64,000 bases of DNA. Source: Agromyces luteolus. GTDB taxonomy: Bacteria; Actinomycetota; Actinomycetes; Actinomycetales; Microbacteriaceae. The number at the start of each line of letters is the position of its first letter. The stretch's first letter is position 1. The notes below the pieces were generated by a model. It was not told the DNA's origin, ran no database searches, and was given only the letters and a program-made list of their open reading frames with translations. Below are positions 29,334 through 40,680 of the stretch, piece after piece. The position numbers and the translations under genes are program-made. The DNA is taken from positions 103,805-167,804 of the forward strand of contig NZ_WODA01000008.1 of assembly GCF_009729855.1 (NCBI RefSeq). The letters run 5' to 3'.

Positions 29334-29998
29334 GCGCCATCCGCGTCGCGCTCGTCGACGACCAGGCGCTGTTCCGGGCCGGGATCCGGATGCTCGTCGA
29401 GTCGCAGGACGACCTCGTCTTCGCCGGCGACGCCGCCGATGGCCGTGCCGCGGTCGCGCTCGCGGCACGGAGCCGTCCCGACGTGATGCTCATGGACGTG
29501 CGGATGCCGCAGCTCGACGGCATCGCCGCGACCGAGCGGATCCTGGCCGAGGCGGCGCACGAGGGTCGGGAGCCGCCGCGCGTGCTCGTGCTGACGACGT
29601 TCGACCTCGACGAGAACGCCGCGCGCGCCATCCGCGCGGGCGCGAGCGGCTTCGTGCTGAAGGACGCGGACCCGGAGTTCCTGCTCGCCGCCATCCGCAC
29701 GGTGCACCGCGGCAACGCGGTCATCGCGGCGAACGCGACGCGCGACCTCATCGCGCACGCGTCGCGCGGCAGCGGACGGCGCCCGGCCCCACCGGCGTGG
29801 GACGACCTGACACCGCGCGAGCGCGAGATCTTCGCGCTGGCCGCGAAGGGGCTCTCGAACGCCGAGATCGCGGCGGCCGAGTTCCTCGGCGAGGCCACGG
29901 TGAAGACCCACCTCAGCCGCGTACTCGGAAAGCTCGGCCTGCGCGATCGGGTGCAGCTCGTCGTGTTCGCGTACGAGCACGACCTGCCGGCCGGCTGA
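29330..29998 (+). CDS. NarL/LuxR-family response regulator
   Basis: The 222-residue protein has a receiver domain (VALVDDQALF; phospho-Asp in VMLMDVRMPQLDG; VLVLTTFDLDE; GFVLKDADPE) and a LuxR helix-turn-helix (LTPREREIFALAAKGLSNAE, FLGEATVKTHLSRVLGKL). It is cognate to the overlapping kinase gene. Paired 18-bp inverted repeats before its own operon and before the ABC exporter fit the dimeric sites recognised by this class. Confidence 0.94.
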   Translation: MSAIRVALVDDQALFRAGIRMLVESQDDLVFAGDAADGRAAVALAARSRPDVMLMDVRMPQLDGIAATERILAEAAHEGREPPRVLVLTTFDLDENAARAIRAGASGFVLKDADPEFLLAAIRTVHRGNAVIAANATRDLIAHASRGSGRRPAPPAWDDLTPREREIFALAAKGLSNAEIAAAEFLGEATVKTHLSRVLGKLGLRDRVQLVVFAYEHDLPAG

Positions 29999-30019
29999 GG
30001 GGGTCGCCGCGCAGCCGGG

Positions 30020-30037
30020 GTCATCCCAGCGGATGAC
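30020..30037. promoter_or_regulatory. 18-bp perfect inverted repeat upstream of the ABC exporter
   Basis: GTCATCC-CAGC-GGATGAC has two perfect 7-bp arms. It is centred about 66 bases before the ATPase start, and 44 bases separate it from -10 TAGCGT (30082-30087). It is the second copy of the element at 28060-28077, probably the operator through which the adjacent response regulator controls the exporter. Confidence 0.72.
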
Positions 30038-30094
30038 GCCGGCGCGACGATCGGCGGACGCGGGCCGCGGAGTCCCGTCCGTAGCGTCGGCGAC

Positions 30095-30856
30095 ATGGAG
30101 ATCCAACCCTCAGACCTCGGGCTCGTCGCCCGCGTCGCCGGCCTCGGCAAGCACTACGGAACGGGCGCCGGTGCCGTCACCGCGCTCGAGGACGTCTCGC
30201 TCGGCCTCCGCCGCGGCGAGTTCACCGCGATCATGGGTCCGTCGGGCTCGGGGAAGTCCACGCTCATGCACATCATGGCGGGGCTCGACTCGGCCACGAC
30301 GGGCCGGGTGTGGCTCGGCGACACCGAGATCACCGAGCTGCCGGACGGCGCGCTGACCGTGCTGCGCCGCCGCCGCGTCGGCTTCGTGTTCCAGGCGTTC
30401 AACCTCGTGCCGACGCTCGACGCCCTCGGCAACGTGCTGCTGCCGTTCGAGCTCGACGGTCGGCGGCCGACGCGCGAGGAGCGCGCCCTGATCGACGGCC
30501 TCGTCGAGCGGCTCGGCCTCGCCGATCGGCTGCGGCACCGGCCGCACGAGCTCTCGGGAGGGCAGCAGCAGCGCGTGGCGACCGCGCGGGCGCTCGCGAC
30601 CCGCCCCGACCTCGTGTTCGCCGACGAACCGACCGGCAACCTCGACTCGCGCACCGGGCGGGAGGTGCTCGAGATCCTCGCCGACGCGAGCCGCACGCAC
30701 GGCCAGTCGATCGCCATGGTCACGCACGACCCGATCGCCGCGAGCCACGCGGATCGCATCCTCTTCCTCGCCGACGGCCGGATCGTGCGCGACGCACAGC
30801 GCACGAGCGCCGAGGAGATCGCGACCTACATGCTCTCGATGGAGCGGGCCGCGTGA
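30095..30856 (+). CDS. ABC transporter ATPase (MacB/LolD-type)
   Basis: The 253-residue ATPase has Walker A GPSGSGKST, Q-loop VFQAFNLVPTLDALGNV, signature LSGGQQQR and Walker B LVFADEPTGNLD, with the VTHD switch histidine. The TGNLDS and NLVPTL segments place it in the MacB/LolD/FtsE class that works with FtsX-fold permeases. It is coupled to the permease through a GTGA overlap. TAGCGT (30082-30087) is seven bases before the ATG. It is probably induced by the upstream two-component system; such cassettes often confer peptide-antibiotic resistance (family knowledge, not proven here). Confidence 0.94.
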   Translation: MEIQPSDLGLVARVAGLGKHYGTGAGAVTALEDVSLGLRRGEFTAIMGPSGSGKSTLMHIMAGLDSATTGRVWLGDTEITELPDGALTVLRRRRVGFVFQAFNLVPTLDALGNVLLPFELDGRRPTREERALIDGLVERLGLADRLRHRPHELSGGQQQRVATARALATRPDLVFADEPTGNLDSRTGREVLEILADASRTHGQSIAMVTHDPIAASHADRILFLADGRIVRDAQRTSAEEIATYMLSMERAA

Positions 30857-32253
30857 TCGGGCGCCTCCGCAGCGGTCAGGGACCGACGCTCCTCGTCGCG
30901 ACGATCGCGTCGGCGTTCGGGGTTGCGCTGCTCCAGGTGACCGGCTACCTCGGCTCGGCCATGCGGGCCGACGACGTGACGGGCTCCAGCGGCACGGCCG
31001 CCCTGATGCTCGCGATCGTCGCGTGGGTGTTCATCGTCATCGCGGTCTACGTGAGCGGCATCGTCACGGCCAACACGGTCGCGACGGTCGTCGCCGGTCG
31101 GACCCGGCAGATCGCGCTGCTGCGCCTGCTCGGTTCGACCGCCCGCGCGCAGCGCGGTGCGATCGCGCGGGAGGGCCTCGCGATCGGCGCGATCGGCGCC
31201 GTGCTCGGACTCGTCGTCGGCACGCTCGTCGCGATCGGCCTCGCCGAGTGGGCCGCGGCCGCCGACGTGCTGCCGCGCGTCGACCACGCGTGGGCCGACC
31301 CCGTGGTGCTGTCGCCGGCGATCGTCGCCGTGCTGATCACCTGGCTCGCCGCGTGGGCGGGTTCGCGGCGCGTCCTCGCCGTCCGTCCGTCCGAGGCGCT
31401 CGGCAACGCCGCGGCGCGTTCCCAGGAGGAGCTGGCGGGTCGCCGAGGACGGACCGCGACCGCCGCGACCCTCGCGACGGTCGGCACGCTGCTCCTCCTC
31501 CTCGGCGTCGCGCTCGGGCTCGTCACGCCGCTCGGGGTCCTCGTGGGGCTCCTCGGCGGGGTGCTGTCGTTCACCGGCATCGTGCTCGGCGCGCACGTCG
31601 TCATGCCGCCGATCCTGCGGCTGGTCGGGCGGGCGCTCGGCACCTCGCCGTCGGCGCGCCTCGCCGCGGAGAACGCCGTGCGCCATCCGGAGCGGAGCTC
31701 GCGCATGACCATCGGACTCGTCATCGGCGTGACGCTCGTCACCATGTTCGCCGTCGCGATGGAGTCGTACCGCGACCTGCTGTTCGCGGCGACCGAGGAT
31801 CGACCGGACCTGCGTGCGGGCATCGAGCAGATGGTGTCCGCGACGGTGGCCGTGTTCGGGATCCTCGTCGGGTTCAGCGCGCTCATCGCCGCGGTCGGGC
31901 TCGTCAACACGCTGTCGCTGAGCGTGCTGCAGCGGACGCGCGAGCTCGGGCTGCTCCGCGCGCTCGGCTTCGAACGCCGGCAGCTCCGAGCGATGGTGCT
32001 CGCCGAGAGCACAGCGCTCACGGCCGCCGCGACGGTGACGGGGCTCGTGCTCGGCACGTTCTACGGCTGGGCGGGCGCGCAGTCGCTGCTCGGGAGCGTG
32101 CAGGGCGAGCCGCTCGTCATCCTGCCCTCGATCCCGTGGGGCGTGGTCGGGGTGCTGATCGTCGCGGCGGGCGTCCTGACGCTCGTCGCGTCGCTCGCGC
32201 CGTCGCGCCGGGCGACGGCGGTCTCGCCGGTCGCCGCCCTCGCGATCGAATGA
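30853..32253 (+). CDS. FtsX-fold ABC transporter permease
   Basis: The 466-residue membrane protein has two FtsX/MacB-like halves. The first contains TVVAGRTRQIALLRLLGSTA and the second VNTLSLSVLQRTRELGLLRA followed by LAPSRRATAVSPVAALA. About eight transmembrane helices are apparent. It pairs with the ATPase whose stop it overlaps (GTG at 30853). There is no large periplasmic domain like that of MacB, so it resembles the lipoprotein or peptide-detoxification exporters of Gram-positives. A terminator follows at 32281. Confidence 0.92.
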   Translation: MIGRLRSGQGPTLLVATIASAFGVALLQVTGYLGSAMRADDVTGSSGTAALMLAIVAWVFIVIAVYVSGIVTANTVATVVAGRTRQIALLRLLGSTARAQRGAIAREGLAIGAIGAVLGLVVGTLVAIGLAEWAAAADVLPRVDHAWADPVVLSPAIVAVLITWLAAWAGSRRVLAVRPSEALGNAAARSQEELAGRRGRTATAATLATVGTLLLLLGVALGLVTPLGVLVGLLGGVLSFTGIVLGAHVVMPPILRLVGRALGTSPSARLAAENAVRHPERSSRMTIGLVIGVTLVTMFAVAMESYRDLLFAATEDRPDLRAGIEQMVSATVAVFGILVGFSALIAAVGLVNTLSLSVLQRTRELGLLRALGFERRQLRAMVLAESTALTAAATVTGLVLGTFYGWAGAQSLLGSVQGEPLVILPSIPWGVVGVLIVAAGVLTLVASLAPSRRATAVSPVAALAIE

Positions 32254-32280
32254 TCGACTGAGAGACGCGAGCGGATGCCG

Positions 32281-32320
32281 CGGGGCGGGTGCCGGGCCAT
32301 GGGGGGCGGCACCCGCCCCG
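32281..32320 (+). terminator. hairpin terminator after the ABC exporter operon
   Basis: A 13-bp GC-rich stem (32281-32293 with 32308-32320) around a 14-base loop lies 27 bases after the permease stop and before the leu leader promoter. Confidence 0.7.
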
Positions 32321-32393
32321 TCGCGCCGCCCGCGGGACCGCCGCCCGCGGCATCCGTCGCCGTCATGGTTGCGCTCGCCCGCGCGCGCGGTGT

Positions 32394-34294
<1,901 letters not shown>

Positions 34295-34317
34295 GACGAC
34301 GGATGCCGCGGCTCGCG

Positions 34318-35064
34318 TCAGCGCGCGCGACCGAGGTACTGCTCGAACGTGATGCTCCCGTAGGGCTCGCCGGGCACGAGGTTCGCGCCCGATCGGAACG
34401 CCTCGAACCGGGTGCCCGGGAGGCGGAACGCGGCCGTCGGCCGCCGCGAGCCGCGTGCGGCGAGCCACGCCCGTGCGAGGTCGCGCGCGGTCCGCACCTC
34501 GGGCCCGCCGATGTCGGGGGCGATCCCGAGCACCTCGTCGTCGAGGAGCTCGATGAGTCGCTTCGCGACGTCGTCGACCGAGATCGGCTGGAACGAGAAG
34601 GCCGGCGCGAAGACCACCGGGGAGAAGCGCTGCACGCGGAAGAGCGTGGCGACGAAGTCGTGGAACTGGGTCGCGCGGAGCGTCGTCCAGCGCAGGCGCG
34701 ACTCGGCGATGATCCGCTCGGAGGCGCGCTTGCCGCCGTAGTAGGCGAGCGGGATGCGGTCGATCCCGACGATCGAGGAGTAGAGGATGCGCGGTCGGCC
34801 CTCGTGCTCGGCCGCCCGGACGAGCCGGCGCGTGATGTCGGTGTCGTCGCGACTCGTCGTCGCGAGGTGCATCACCGCACCGACGCCCTGGAGCGCGGCC
34901 TCGACGCCTTCTCCGGTCTCGAGGTCGCCGCGGAGCGTGTCCGGTGCGCCGGACCTGCTCAGCACGCGGACGTCGTCGCCCCGCTCGCGGAGTCGACGGA
35001 CGACGGCGCGACCGAGCGTTCCGGTGCCTCCGGTGACGAGGACGGGAGTGGACGACGTGGTCAC
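34318..35064 (-). CDS. NAD(P)-binding atypical SDR / NmrA-like oxidoreductase
   Basis: The 248-residue Rossmann-fold protein has the glycine-rich motif [15 protein letters not shown] at the N-terminus and the segments HLATTSRDD and [20 protein letters not shown]. This fits the atypical short-chain dehydrogenase (NmrA/YwnB-like) group. The substrate is unknown. The start is GTG 35064, six bases after CAGAAT (35071-35076, minus strand). Longer in-frame extension runs antisense to recO and is not credible. It is divergent from recO. Confidence 0.82.
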   Translation of the reverse strand: MTTSSTPVLVTGGTGTLGRAVVRRLRERGDDVRVLSRSGAPDTLRGDLETGEGVEAALQGVGAVMHLATTSRDDTDITRRLVRAAEHEGRPRILYSSIVGIDRIPLAYYGGKRASERIIAESRLRWTTLRATQFHDFVATLFRVQRFSPVVFAPAFSFQPISVDDVAKRLIELLDDEVLGIAPDIGGPEVRTARDLARAWLAARGSRRPTAAFRLPGTRFEAFRSGANLVPGEPYGSITFEQYLGRAR

Positions 35065-35211
35065 CCGACCATTCTGCCGTCCCGGCGAACGTGCTGCGCG
35101 GCGGCCGGTCGCGGCATCCGTCGTCGCGCGGACCGACCTCGATGCTCGCCGGGGCCGGCCGCCCGGCGTGCTCGCGGACCGGGGGAGGGCGGTCGGTGGG
35201 AGAATCGACGG

Positions 35212-35949
35212 GTGCCCGTGTACCGAGATGACGCCGTCGTGCTGCGCACCCACAAGCTGGGCGAAGCCGACCGGATCGTGACGCTGCTCACGCGCCGGCA
35301 CGGCAAGGTCCGGGCGGTCGCACGAGGCGTGCGCCGGACGGCCTCGAAGTTCGGATCGCGGCTCGAGCCGTTCATGGTCGCCGACCTGCAGCTGTACGAG
35401 GGCCGCACGCTCGACGTGATCACGCAGGCCGAGTCGATCGGCGCGTACGGCGCCGAGATCAGCCAGGACTACGCGGCCTACACCGCCGCCAACGCCATGG
35501 TCGAGGCCGCCGACCGGTTGACCGAGGCCGAGGGGTCGTTGCAGCAGTACCTGCTGCTCGTCGGCGCCCTCCGCTCGCTGTCGCGGCGCGAGCACGGCCC
35601 CGACCTCACGCTCGACTCCTACCTGCTGCGGGCGCTCGCCATCGCCGGATGGGCGCCGAGCTTCGAGGACTGCTCGCGCTGCGGTGCGCCCGGACCGCAC
35701 ACCGCGGTCGTCGTGCAGCTCGGCGGCGTCGTGTGCGACGCCTGCGCCCCACCAGGTACCGCGCGAATCGCGCCCAGCACGGTGCACCTCCTCGGCGCGC
35801 TGCTCGCAGGCGACTGGGAGGTCGCCGAGGCGGCCTCGCAGCGCGATCGAGGGCAGGCGAGCGGTATCGTCGCGGCGTACGCCCAATGGCACCTCGAGCG
35901 CGGCCTGCGCTCCCTCTCCCATGTCTCCCGAGGAACGGCCCCAGAGTGA
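35212..35949 (+). CDS. recO: DNA repair protein RecO
   Basis: The 245-residue recombination mediator loads RecA with RecR at single-strand gaps. It has an N-terminal OB fold ([39 protein letters not shown]) and a C-terminal helical domain with a zinc ribbon (CSRCG ... CDAC). The GTG start follows GAGAAT (35200-35205) by six bases, so it is probably leaderless. The stop overlaps the uppS GTG (GTGA). The recO-uppS pair is standard in actinobacteria. Confidence 0.95.
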   Translation: MPVYRDDAVVLRTHKLGEADRIVTLLTRRHGKVRAVARGVRRTASKFGSRLEPFMVADLQLYEGRTLDVITQAESIGAYGAEISQDYAAYTAANAMVEAADRLTEAEGSLQQYLLLVGALRSLSRREHGPDLTLDSYLLRALAIAGWAPSFEDCSRCGAPGPHTAVVVQLGGVVCDACAPPGTARIAPSTVHLLGALLAGDWEVAEAASQRDRGQASGIVAAYAQWHLERGLRSLSHVSRGTAPE

Positions 35950-36770
35950 CCCCGAAGCCCTACACCCACAAGGACGCGGTGCCCTACCGTCCGCTCGACT
36001 GGACCGGCCTCACCCCGCCCGCCTTCCCGAAGGGCTCCGTGCCGGGGCACGTCGCGATCGTCATGGACGGCAACGGCCGCTGGGCGAACCGGCAGGGCCT
36101 CACGCGCATCGAGGGGCACAAGGCCGGCGAGGAGGTGCTGCTCGACGTCGTCGCCGGCGCCATCCAGGCGGGGGTGAAGCACCTGTCCGTGTACGCGTTC
36201 TCGACGGAGAACTGGAAGCGCTCGCCCGACGAGGTGCGCTTCCTCATGGGCTACAACCGCGACGTGCTGCACCGCCGCCGCGACCAGCTCAACGAGTGGG
36301 ACGTGCGCATCAGGTGGGCAGGCCGCCGCCCGCGACTGTGGAAGTCGGTCATCGACGAGCTGCAGGTCGCCGAGCGCCTGACGGCCGGCAACACCGGGCT
36401 GCAGTTCACGATGTGCGTGAACTACGGCGGCCGCAACGAGATCGTCGACGCGGTCCGCGCGATCGCCGACGACGTGGCTGCCGGTCGCATCCGCCCGTCG
36501 GCCGTCTCCGAGAAGCTCATCGAGCGGAACCTCTACGTGCCCGACATGCCCGACGTCGACCTCTTCGTGCGCAGCTCGGGGGAGCAGCGCACGTCGAACT
36601 TCCTCCTCTGGCAGTCGGCGTACGCCGAGATGGTGTTCCTCGACACGCTCTGGCCGGACTTCAGCCGAGTCGAGCTCTGGAAGGCGATCGAGCTCTACGC
36701 GAGTCGCAACCGCCGCTTCGGCGGCGCGGTCGACGCGCCGGATGGCCCGTCGGCCCCCGAGGGCCTGTAG
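35946..36770 (+). CDS. uppS: isoprenyl transferase (cis-polyprenyl diphosphate synthase)
   Basis: The 274-residue enzyme makes the polyprenyl carrier lipid for cell-wall synthesis. Motifs: [13 protein letters not shown] (catalytic Asp), [17 protein letters not shown], and [20 protein letters not shown]. It is coupled to recO by a 4-base overlap. The chain-length specificity (C50 decaprenyl as in mycobacteria, or C55) cannot be judged from sequence here. Confidence 0.95.
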   Translation: MTPKPYTHKDAVPYRPLDWTGLTPPAFPKGSVPGHVAIVMDGNGRWANRQGLTRIEGHKAGEEVLLDVVAGAIQAGVKHLSVYAFSTENWKRSPDEVRFLMGYNRDVLHRRRDQLNEWDVRIRWAGRRPRLWKSVIDELQVAERLTAGNTGLQFTMCVNYGGRNEIVDAVRAIADDVAAGRIRPSAVSEKLIERNLYVPDMPDVDLFVRSSGEQRTSNFLLWQSAYAEMVFLDTLWPDFSRVELWKAIELYASRNRRFGGAVDAPDGPSAPEGL

Positions 36771-36806
36771 CGTTCGCGCGCGATTCGTGCCGATACGGGA
36801 ATACGC

Positions 36807-37499
36807 GTGCCGAACCATCCGTTCGCATACACCGTGAGTTCCCCCATCAAGATCGACATCTGGTCCGACATCGCCTGCCCGTGGTGCTACATCGGCAAGC
36901 GCCACCTCGAGGCCGGGATCGCCGCGCTCGGCGACGACGCGCCCGAGGTCGAGATCGAGTACCACTCGTTCGAGCTCTCGCCCGACACCCCGCTCGACTT
37001 CGAGGGTTCGACGACCGAGTACCTCTCGAAGGCGAAGGGCCTGCCCCTCGACCGCGTCGAGCAGATGCTCGACCACGTGACCGGGGTCGCTGCCCAGGCG
37101 GGCCTCGAGTACCACTTCGAGACCGTCGCGCACACGAAGACGCTGAAGGGCCACGAGCTGCTCCACCTCGCGAAGGCGCACGGCGCCCAGCTGGAGATGA
37201 AGGAGCGCCTGCTCAAGGCCTACTTCACCGAGGGCGGCCGCGTGAACCGCATCGACGAGCTCGTCGGCTGGGCCGAGGAACTCGGCATCGACGCCGACGA
37301 GGCGCGCGAGGCGCTCGAGTCCGGCCGGTACGCCGACGACGTGCAGGCCGACATCGCGCAGGCGCGGGCCTACGGCATCCAGGGGGTGCCCTTCTTCGTG
37401 TTCGAGGGCAAGTACGGCGTCTCGGGCGCGCAGCCCGCCGAGGTCTTCGCCCAGGTGCTCCAGCAGGTCGACGGCGAACGCGACGGCGCCGCCGCGTGA
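36807..37499 (+). CDS. DsbA-family oxidoreductase (FrnE-like)
   Basis: The 230-residue protein has a thioredoxin fold with redox motif CPWC in SDIACPWCYIGKR, an inserted helical domain, and the cis-Pro region GIQGVPFFVFEGKYGVSGAQ. There is no signal peptide, so it acts in the cytoplasm, as do the FrnE-like proteins involved in polyketide biosynthesis or oxidative stress. The start is uncertain: GTG 36807 has a weak GGGA upstream, while GTG 36834 (MSSPIKIDIWSD) fits the usual N-terminus better. A 40-residue frame is coupled to its stop. Confidence 0.9.
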   Translation: MPNHPFAYTVSSPIKIDIWSDIACPWCYIGKRHLEAGIAALGDDAPEVEIEYHSFELSPDTPLDFEGSTTEYLSKAKGLPLDRVEQMLDHVTGVAAQAGLEYHFETVAHTKTLKGHELLHLAKAHGAQLEMKERLLKAYFTEGGRVNRIDELVGWAEELGIDADEAREALESGRYADDVQADIAQARAYGIQGVPFFVFEGKYGVSGAQPAEVFAQVLQQVDGERDGAAA

Positions 37500-37618
37500 A
37501 CCCCGACACGACGGACAGCGCGCCGGCGCCGTTCACGATGATCGGCGCCGGTCCGGGCATGGTGTGCGAGGGCGACGTGTGCGTCGTGCCCGGGTCCGGC
37601 GCTCCTGCGAGCGAATAG
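37496..37618 (+). CDS. small protein coupled to the DsbA-like gene
   Basis: The 40-residue frame starts at a GTG overlapping the DsbA-like stop (GTGA). It has the sequence features FTMIGAGPGMVCEGDVCVVP with two cysteines spaced CxxxxC, and it ends just before the convergent ybaK-like gene. The overlap and GC3 pattern support translation. No family is known to me. It may be a substrate or partner of the oxidoreductase, which is inference. Confidence 0.55.
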   Translation: MNPDTTDSAPAPFTMIGAGPGMVCEGDVCVVPGSGAPASE

Positions 37619-37634
37619 GACCTTCCTGCGGCGG

Positions 37635-38120
37635 CTACTCCGGGTCGCTGATGTCGGCCACCGTGGCGCCGAGTGCGGCGATCAGCGCATCGGCATCGAC
37701 GAACAGGCTGCGGCCGTGCTCGCCGGCGCCCATCGAGACGCGGCGGCCGACGATCGTCTCGTCGGCGACCACGGGCCAGTCGATGCTCGAGCCGAGCGGC
37801 GTGATCGTGCCGCGCTCGTAGCCCGTCGCGGCGAGCGCGAGCGAGGCGTCGGGCAGCTGCAGCTTGTTCACCGCGAGGAGTGCGCGGAGCTTCGGCCAGC
37901 TGATCTTCCGTCCGCCGGGCACCAGCGCGAAGACGTAGGTGTCGTCGCTTCGCTTGACGACGAGGGACTTCACGATGTCGGCCGGCTCGATGCCGAGGAG
38001 CTCGGCGGCCTCCTCGAGGCTGCGCGCAGCCGGACGTTCGATCACCTCGATGTCGAGGCCTCGCGCCGAGGCATCCGCCTGCACCCGCTCGACCCCGACC
38101 AGCCCGGGGAACCGCGTCAT
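37635..38120 (-). CDS. YbaK/EbsC-type aminoacyl-tRNA deacylase
   Basis: The 161-residue protein has the YbaK/ProX editing fold: ADIVKSLVVKRSDDTYVFAL, VPGGRKISWPKL, GYERGTITPLG, and VSMGAGEHGRSLFVDADALI. Family members hydrolyse mischarged tRNA, for example Cys-tRNA(Pro). The conserved Lys in IVKSLV is present. The ATG at 38120 has an AGGAGG ribosome site just upstream. The gene is divergent from dusB. Confidence 0.9.
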   Translation of the reverse strand: MTRFPGLVGVERVQADASARGLDIEVIERPAARSLEEAAELLGIEPADIVKSLVVKRSDDTYVFALVPGGRKISWPKLRALLAVNKLQLPDASLALAATGYERGTITPLGSSIDWPVVADETIVGRRVSMGAGEHGRSLFVDADALIAALGATVADISDPE

Positions 38121-38213
38121 CCCGTCCTCCTCACCGTCGTCCTGCCCGCATCCTATGCGCCCCTCCAGCCGGGCCGGGCGGATCCGCCGTGCGGTCTGGG
38201 AGAATCGAAGGCG

Positions 38214-39368
38214 ATGCCAACGACCACGACCCCCGCCCGCCCGCTCACGATCGGCGACCTCGACCTCGAGGTGCCGGTCGTGCTCGCCCCCATGGCGGGC
38301 ATCACGAACACCGCGTTCCGGCGGCTCTGCCGCGAGTTCGGCGCCGGCCTCTACGTCTCCGAGATGATCACGAGCCGCGCGCTCGTCGAGCGGACGCCCG
38401 AGTCGATGCGGCTCATCACGCACCACGAGTCGGAGACGCCGCGGTCGATCCAGCTCTACGGGGTCGACCCGAAGACCGTCTCCGAAGCGGTCACGATGCT
38501 CGTCGCGGAGGACCGGGCCGACCACATCGACCTGAACTTCGGATGCCCCGTGCCGAAGGTCACGCGCAAGGGCGGGGGAGCGGCGCTGCCGTGGAAGTCC
38601 GGCCTGTTCCGCGACATCGTCGAGGGTGCGGTGAAGGCCGCCGGCGACATCCCCCTCACAGTCAAGATGCGCAAGGGCATCGACACCGATCACCTGACGT
38701 ACCTCGAGGCGGGGCGCATCGCCGAGGGGGCCGGGGTCGCCTCGATCGCACTGCACGCGCGCACCGCGAGCGAGTTCTACTCGGGTCAGGCGGACTGGCC
38801 CGCGATCGCGAAGCTGAAGGAGACGGTCACGAGCGTGCCCGTGCTCGGCAACGGCGACATCTGGTCGGCCGACGACGCCCTGCGCATGGTCGACGAGACC
38901 GGGTGCGACGGCGTCGTAGTGGGGCGCGGATGCCTCGGGCGCCCGTGGCTCTTCGGCGACCTCGCCGCGGCCTTCCGGGGCGAGCAGGCCAAGGCCGAGC
39001 CGTCGCTCGGCGACGTCTCGCGCACGTTCCGCCGGCACGCCGAGCTGCTCACCGAGTTCTTCGACAGCGAGGAGCGCGGGTGCCGTGACATCCGCAAGCA
39101 CGTCGCGTGGTACTTCAAGGGCTACCCGGTCGGCGGCGACCTGCGGGCGAAGCTCGCGACGGTCGACACGCTGGCGCACCTCGACGACCTGCTCGGCACG
39201 CTCGACTGGTCGATGCCGTACCCGGGTGAGGGCGCGGAGGGGCCGCGCGGTCGTGCCGGCACGCCGAAGAACCCGTCGCTGCCCGACGGCTGGCTCGACT
39301 CGCAGGACCTGGCGGGCCACGACCGGGCGACGCTCGTCGATGCCGAGCTCGACACGAGCGGCGGCTGA
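38214..39368 (+). CDS. dusB: tRNA-dihydrouridine synthase
   Basis: The 384-residue flavoenzyme reduces uridines in the tRNA D-loop. It has VVLAPMAGITNTAFR at the N-terminus, catalytic Cys in LNFGCPVPKVTRKGGG, ALHARTASEFYSG, GNGDIWS and VVGRGCLGRPWLF. The C-terminal helical domain ends in a Gly/Pro-rich tail not needed for the fold. GAGAAT (38200-38205) lies eight bases before the ATG. dgt starts 4 bases after the stop, the usual dusB-dgt-dnaG arrangement. Confidence 0.95.
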   Translation: MPTTTTPARPLTIGDLDLEVPVVLAPMAGITNTAFRRLCREFGAGLYVSEMITSRALVERTPESMRLITHHESETPRSIQLYGVDPKTVSEAVTMLVAEDRADHIDLNFGCPVPKVTRKGGGAALPWKSGLFRDIVEGAVKAAGDIPLTVKMRKGIDTDHLTYLEAGRIAEGAGVASIALHARTASEFYSGQADWPAIAKLKETVTSVPVLGNGDIWSADDALRMVDETGCDGVVVGRGCLGRPWLFGDLAAAFRGEQAKAEPSLGDVSRTFRRHAELLTEFFDSEERGCRDIRKHVAWYFKGYPVGGDLRAKLATVDTLAHLDDLLGTLDWSMPYPGEGAEGPRGRAGTPKNPSLPDGWLDSQDLAGHDRATLVDAELDTSGG

Positions 39369-39372
39369 CCGC

Positions 39373-40632
39373 GTGCGCGACCGACTCTTCGGCGGCTACG
39401 ACGAGGCCGACGCCGAGCGCTTCCTGCCCGAGCAGCACGAGAACCGGCGTCGCAGCGACTTCGCCCGCGACCGTGCGCGCCTGCTCCACTCGAGCGCGCT
39501 CCGCCGCCTCGCGGCGAAGACCCAGGTGCTGAGCCCGACCTCGGGGCTCGACTTCGCGCGCAACCGCCTCACGCACTCCCTCGAGGTCGCACAGGTCGGC
39601 CGCGAGCTCGCGACGAGCATCGGACTCGACCCCGACGTCGTCGACACGGCCTGCCTCGCGCACGACCTCGGCCACCCGCCGTTCGGCCACAACGGCGAGA
39701 AGGCCATGAACGCCTGGGCGGCCGACATCGGCGGGTTCGAGGGCAACGCGCAGACCCTGCGCATCCTGACGCGGCTCGAGCCGAAGGTCTTCTCGCCCGA
39801 GGGGCGCTCGCTGGGGCTCAACCTCACGCGCGCGAGCCTCGACGCGAGCTGCAAGTACCCCTGGCCCGAGCGGGCGGGCGTCGGCGACCCGAGCGGCAGG
39901 ACCAAGTTCGGCTTCTACGGCGACGACGTCGACGTGTTCGAGTGGATGCGCCACGGCGCCCCCGAGCGCCGGCTGTGCATCGAGGCGCAGGTCATGGACC
40001 TCTCCGACGACATCGCCTACTCGGTGCACGACTTCGAGGACGCGATCGTCGGCGGCTACATCGACGTCGCCGCCCTCGGCCGCCGGGTCGACCACGACGA
40101 GCTCGTCGATGCGATGGTCGAGTGGATCGGGGGAGCCTTCAGCCACGACGAGCTGATCGCCGCGTTCGACCGGCTCGACTCCCTCGACGTGTGGCTCTCG
40201 GAGTGGACCGGCAGCCGTCGCGACCAGGCCGCCCTGAAGAACCTCACGAGCCAGCTCATCGGCCGGTTCGCGCACGCCGCGACGGAGGCGACCCGGACGC
40301 ACCACCCGGTCGCGAGCCTCATCCGGTTCGACGCCGACGTCGTCGTGCCGCGCTCGATCCAGGCCGAGATCGCCGTGCTCAAGGGCATCGTCGCCGCGTT
40401 CGTCATGTCGAAGAACACGCGCCAGCCGATCTACTCGCAGCAGCGGCAGGTGCTCACCGCCCTCGCCGACGCGCTCTGGGAGTCGGGCGACGCGCACCTC
40501 GACGCGGGCTTCGCCGAGGACTGGCGGGCGGCGGCGGATGACGCTGCGCGCCGTCGCGTCGTCGTCGACCAGGTCGCGAGCCTCACCGACCAGTCCGCGC
40601 TGTCGTGGTACGAACGGCTCGTGCAGCGATGA
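39373..40632 (+). CDS. dgt: deoxyguanosinetriphosphate triphosphohydrolase-like protein (HD domain)
   Basis: The 419-residue HD-superfamily dNTPase carries the metal-binding residues in RNRLTHSLEVAQV and CLAHDLGHPPFGHNGE, plus FEGNAQTLRI and DLSDDIAYSVHDFEDA. It cleaves dNTPs to nucleosides and triphosphate, tuning dNTP pools near dnaG. The GTG start gives MRDRLFGGYDEADAERF, the usual N-terminus. Confidence 0.94.
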   Translation: MRDRLFGGYDEADAERFLPEQHENRRRSDFARDRARLLHSSALRRLAAKTQVLSPTSGLDFARNRLTHSLEVAQVGRELATSIGLDPDVVDTACLAHDLGHPPFGHNGEKAMNAWAADIGGFEGNAQTLRILTRLEPKVFSPEGRSLGLNLTRASLDASCKYPWPERAGVGDPSGRTKFGFYGDDVDVFEWMRHGAPERRLCIEAQVMDLSDDIAYSVHDFEDAIVGGYIDVAALGRRVDHDELVDAMVEWIGGAFSHDELIAAFDRLDSLDVWLSEWTGSRRDQAALKNLTSQLIGRFAHAATEATRTHHPVASLIRFDADVVVPRSIQAEIAVLKGIVAAFVMSKNTRQPIYSQQRQVLTALADALWESGDAHLDAGFAEDWRAAADDAARRRVVVDQVASLTDQSALSWYERLVQR

Positions 40633-40680
40633 CGGGCGTGCGGGGCCGCCGGGCGGCATCCGCGGAATAGGATTGACGAC

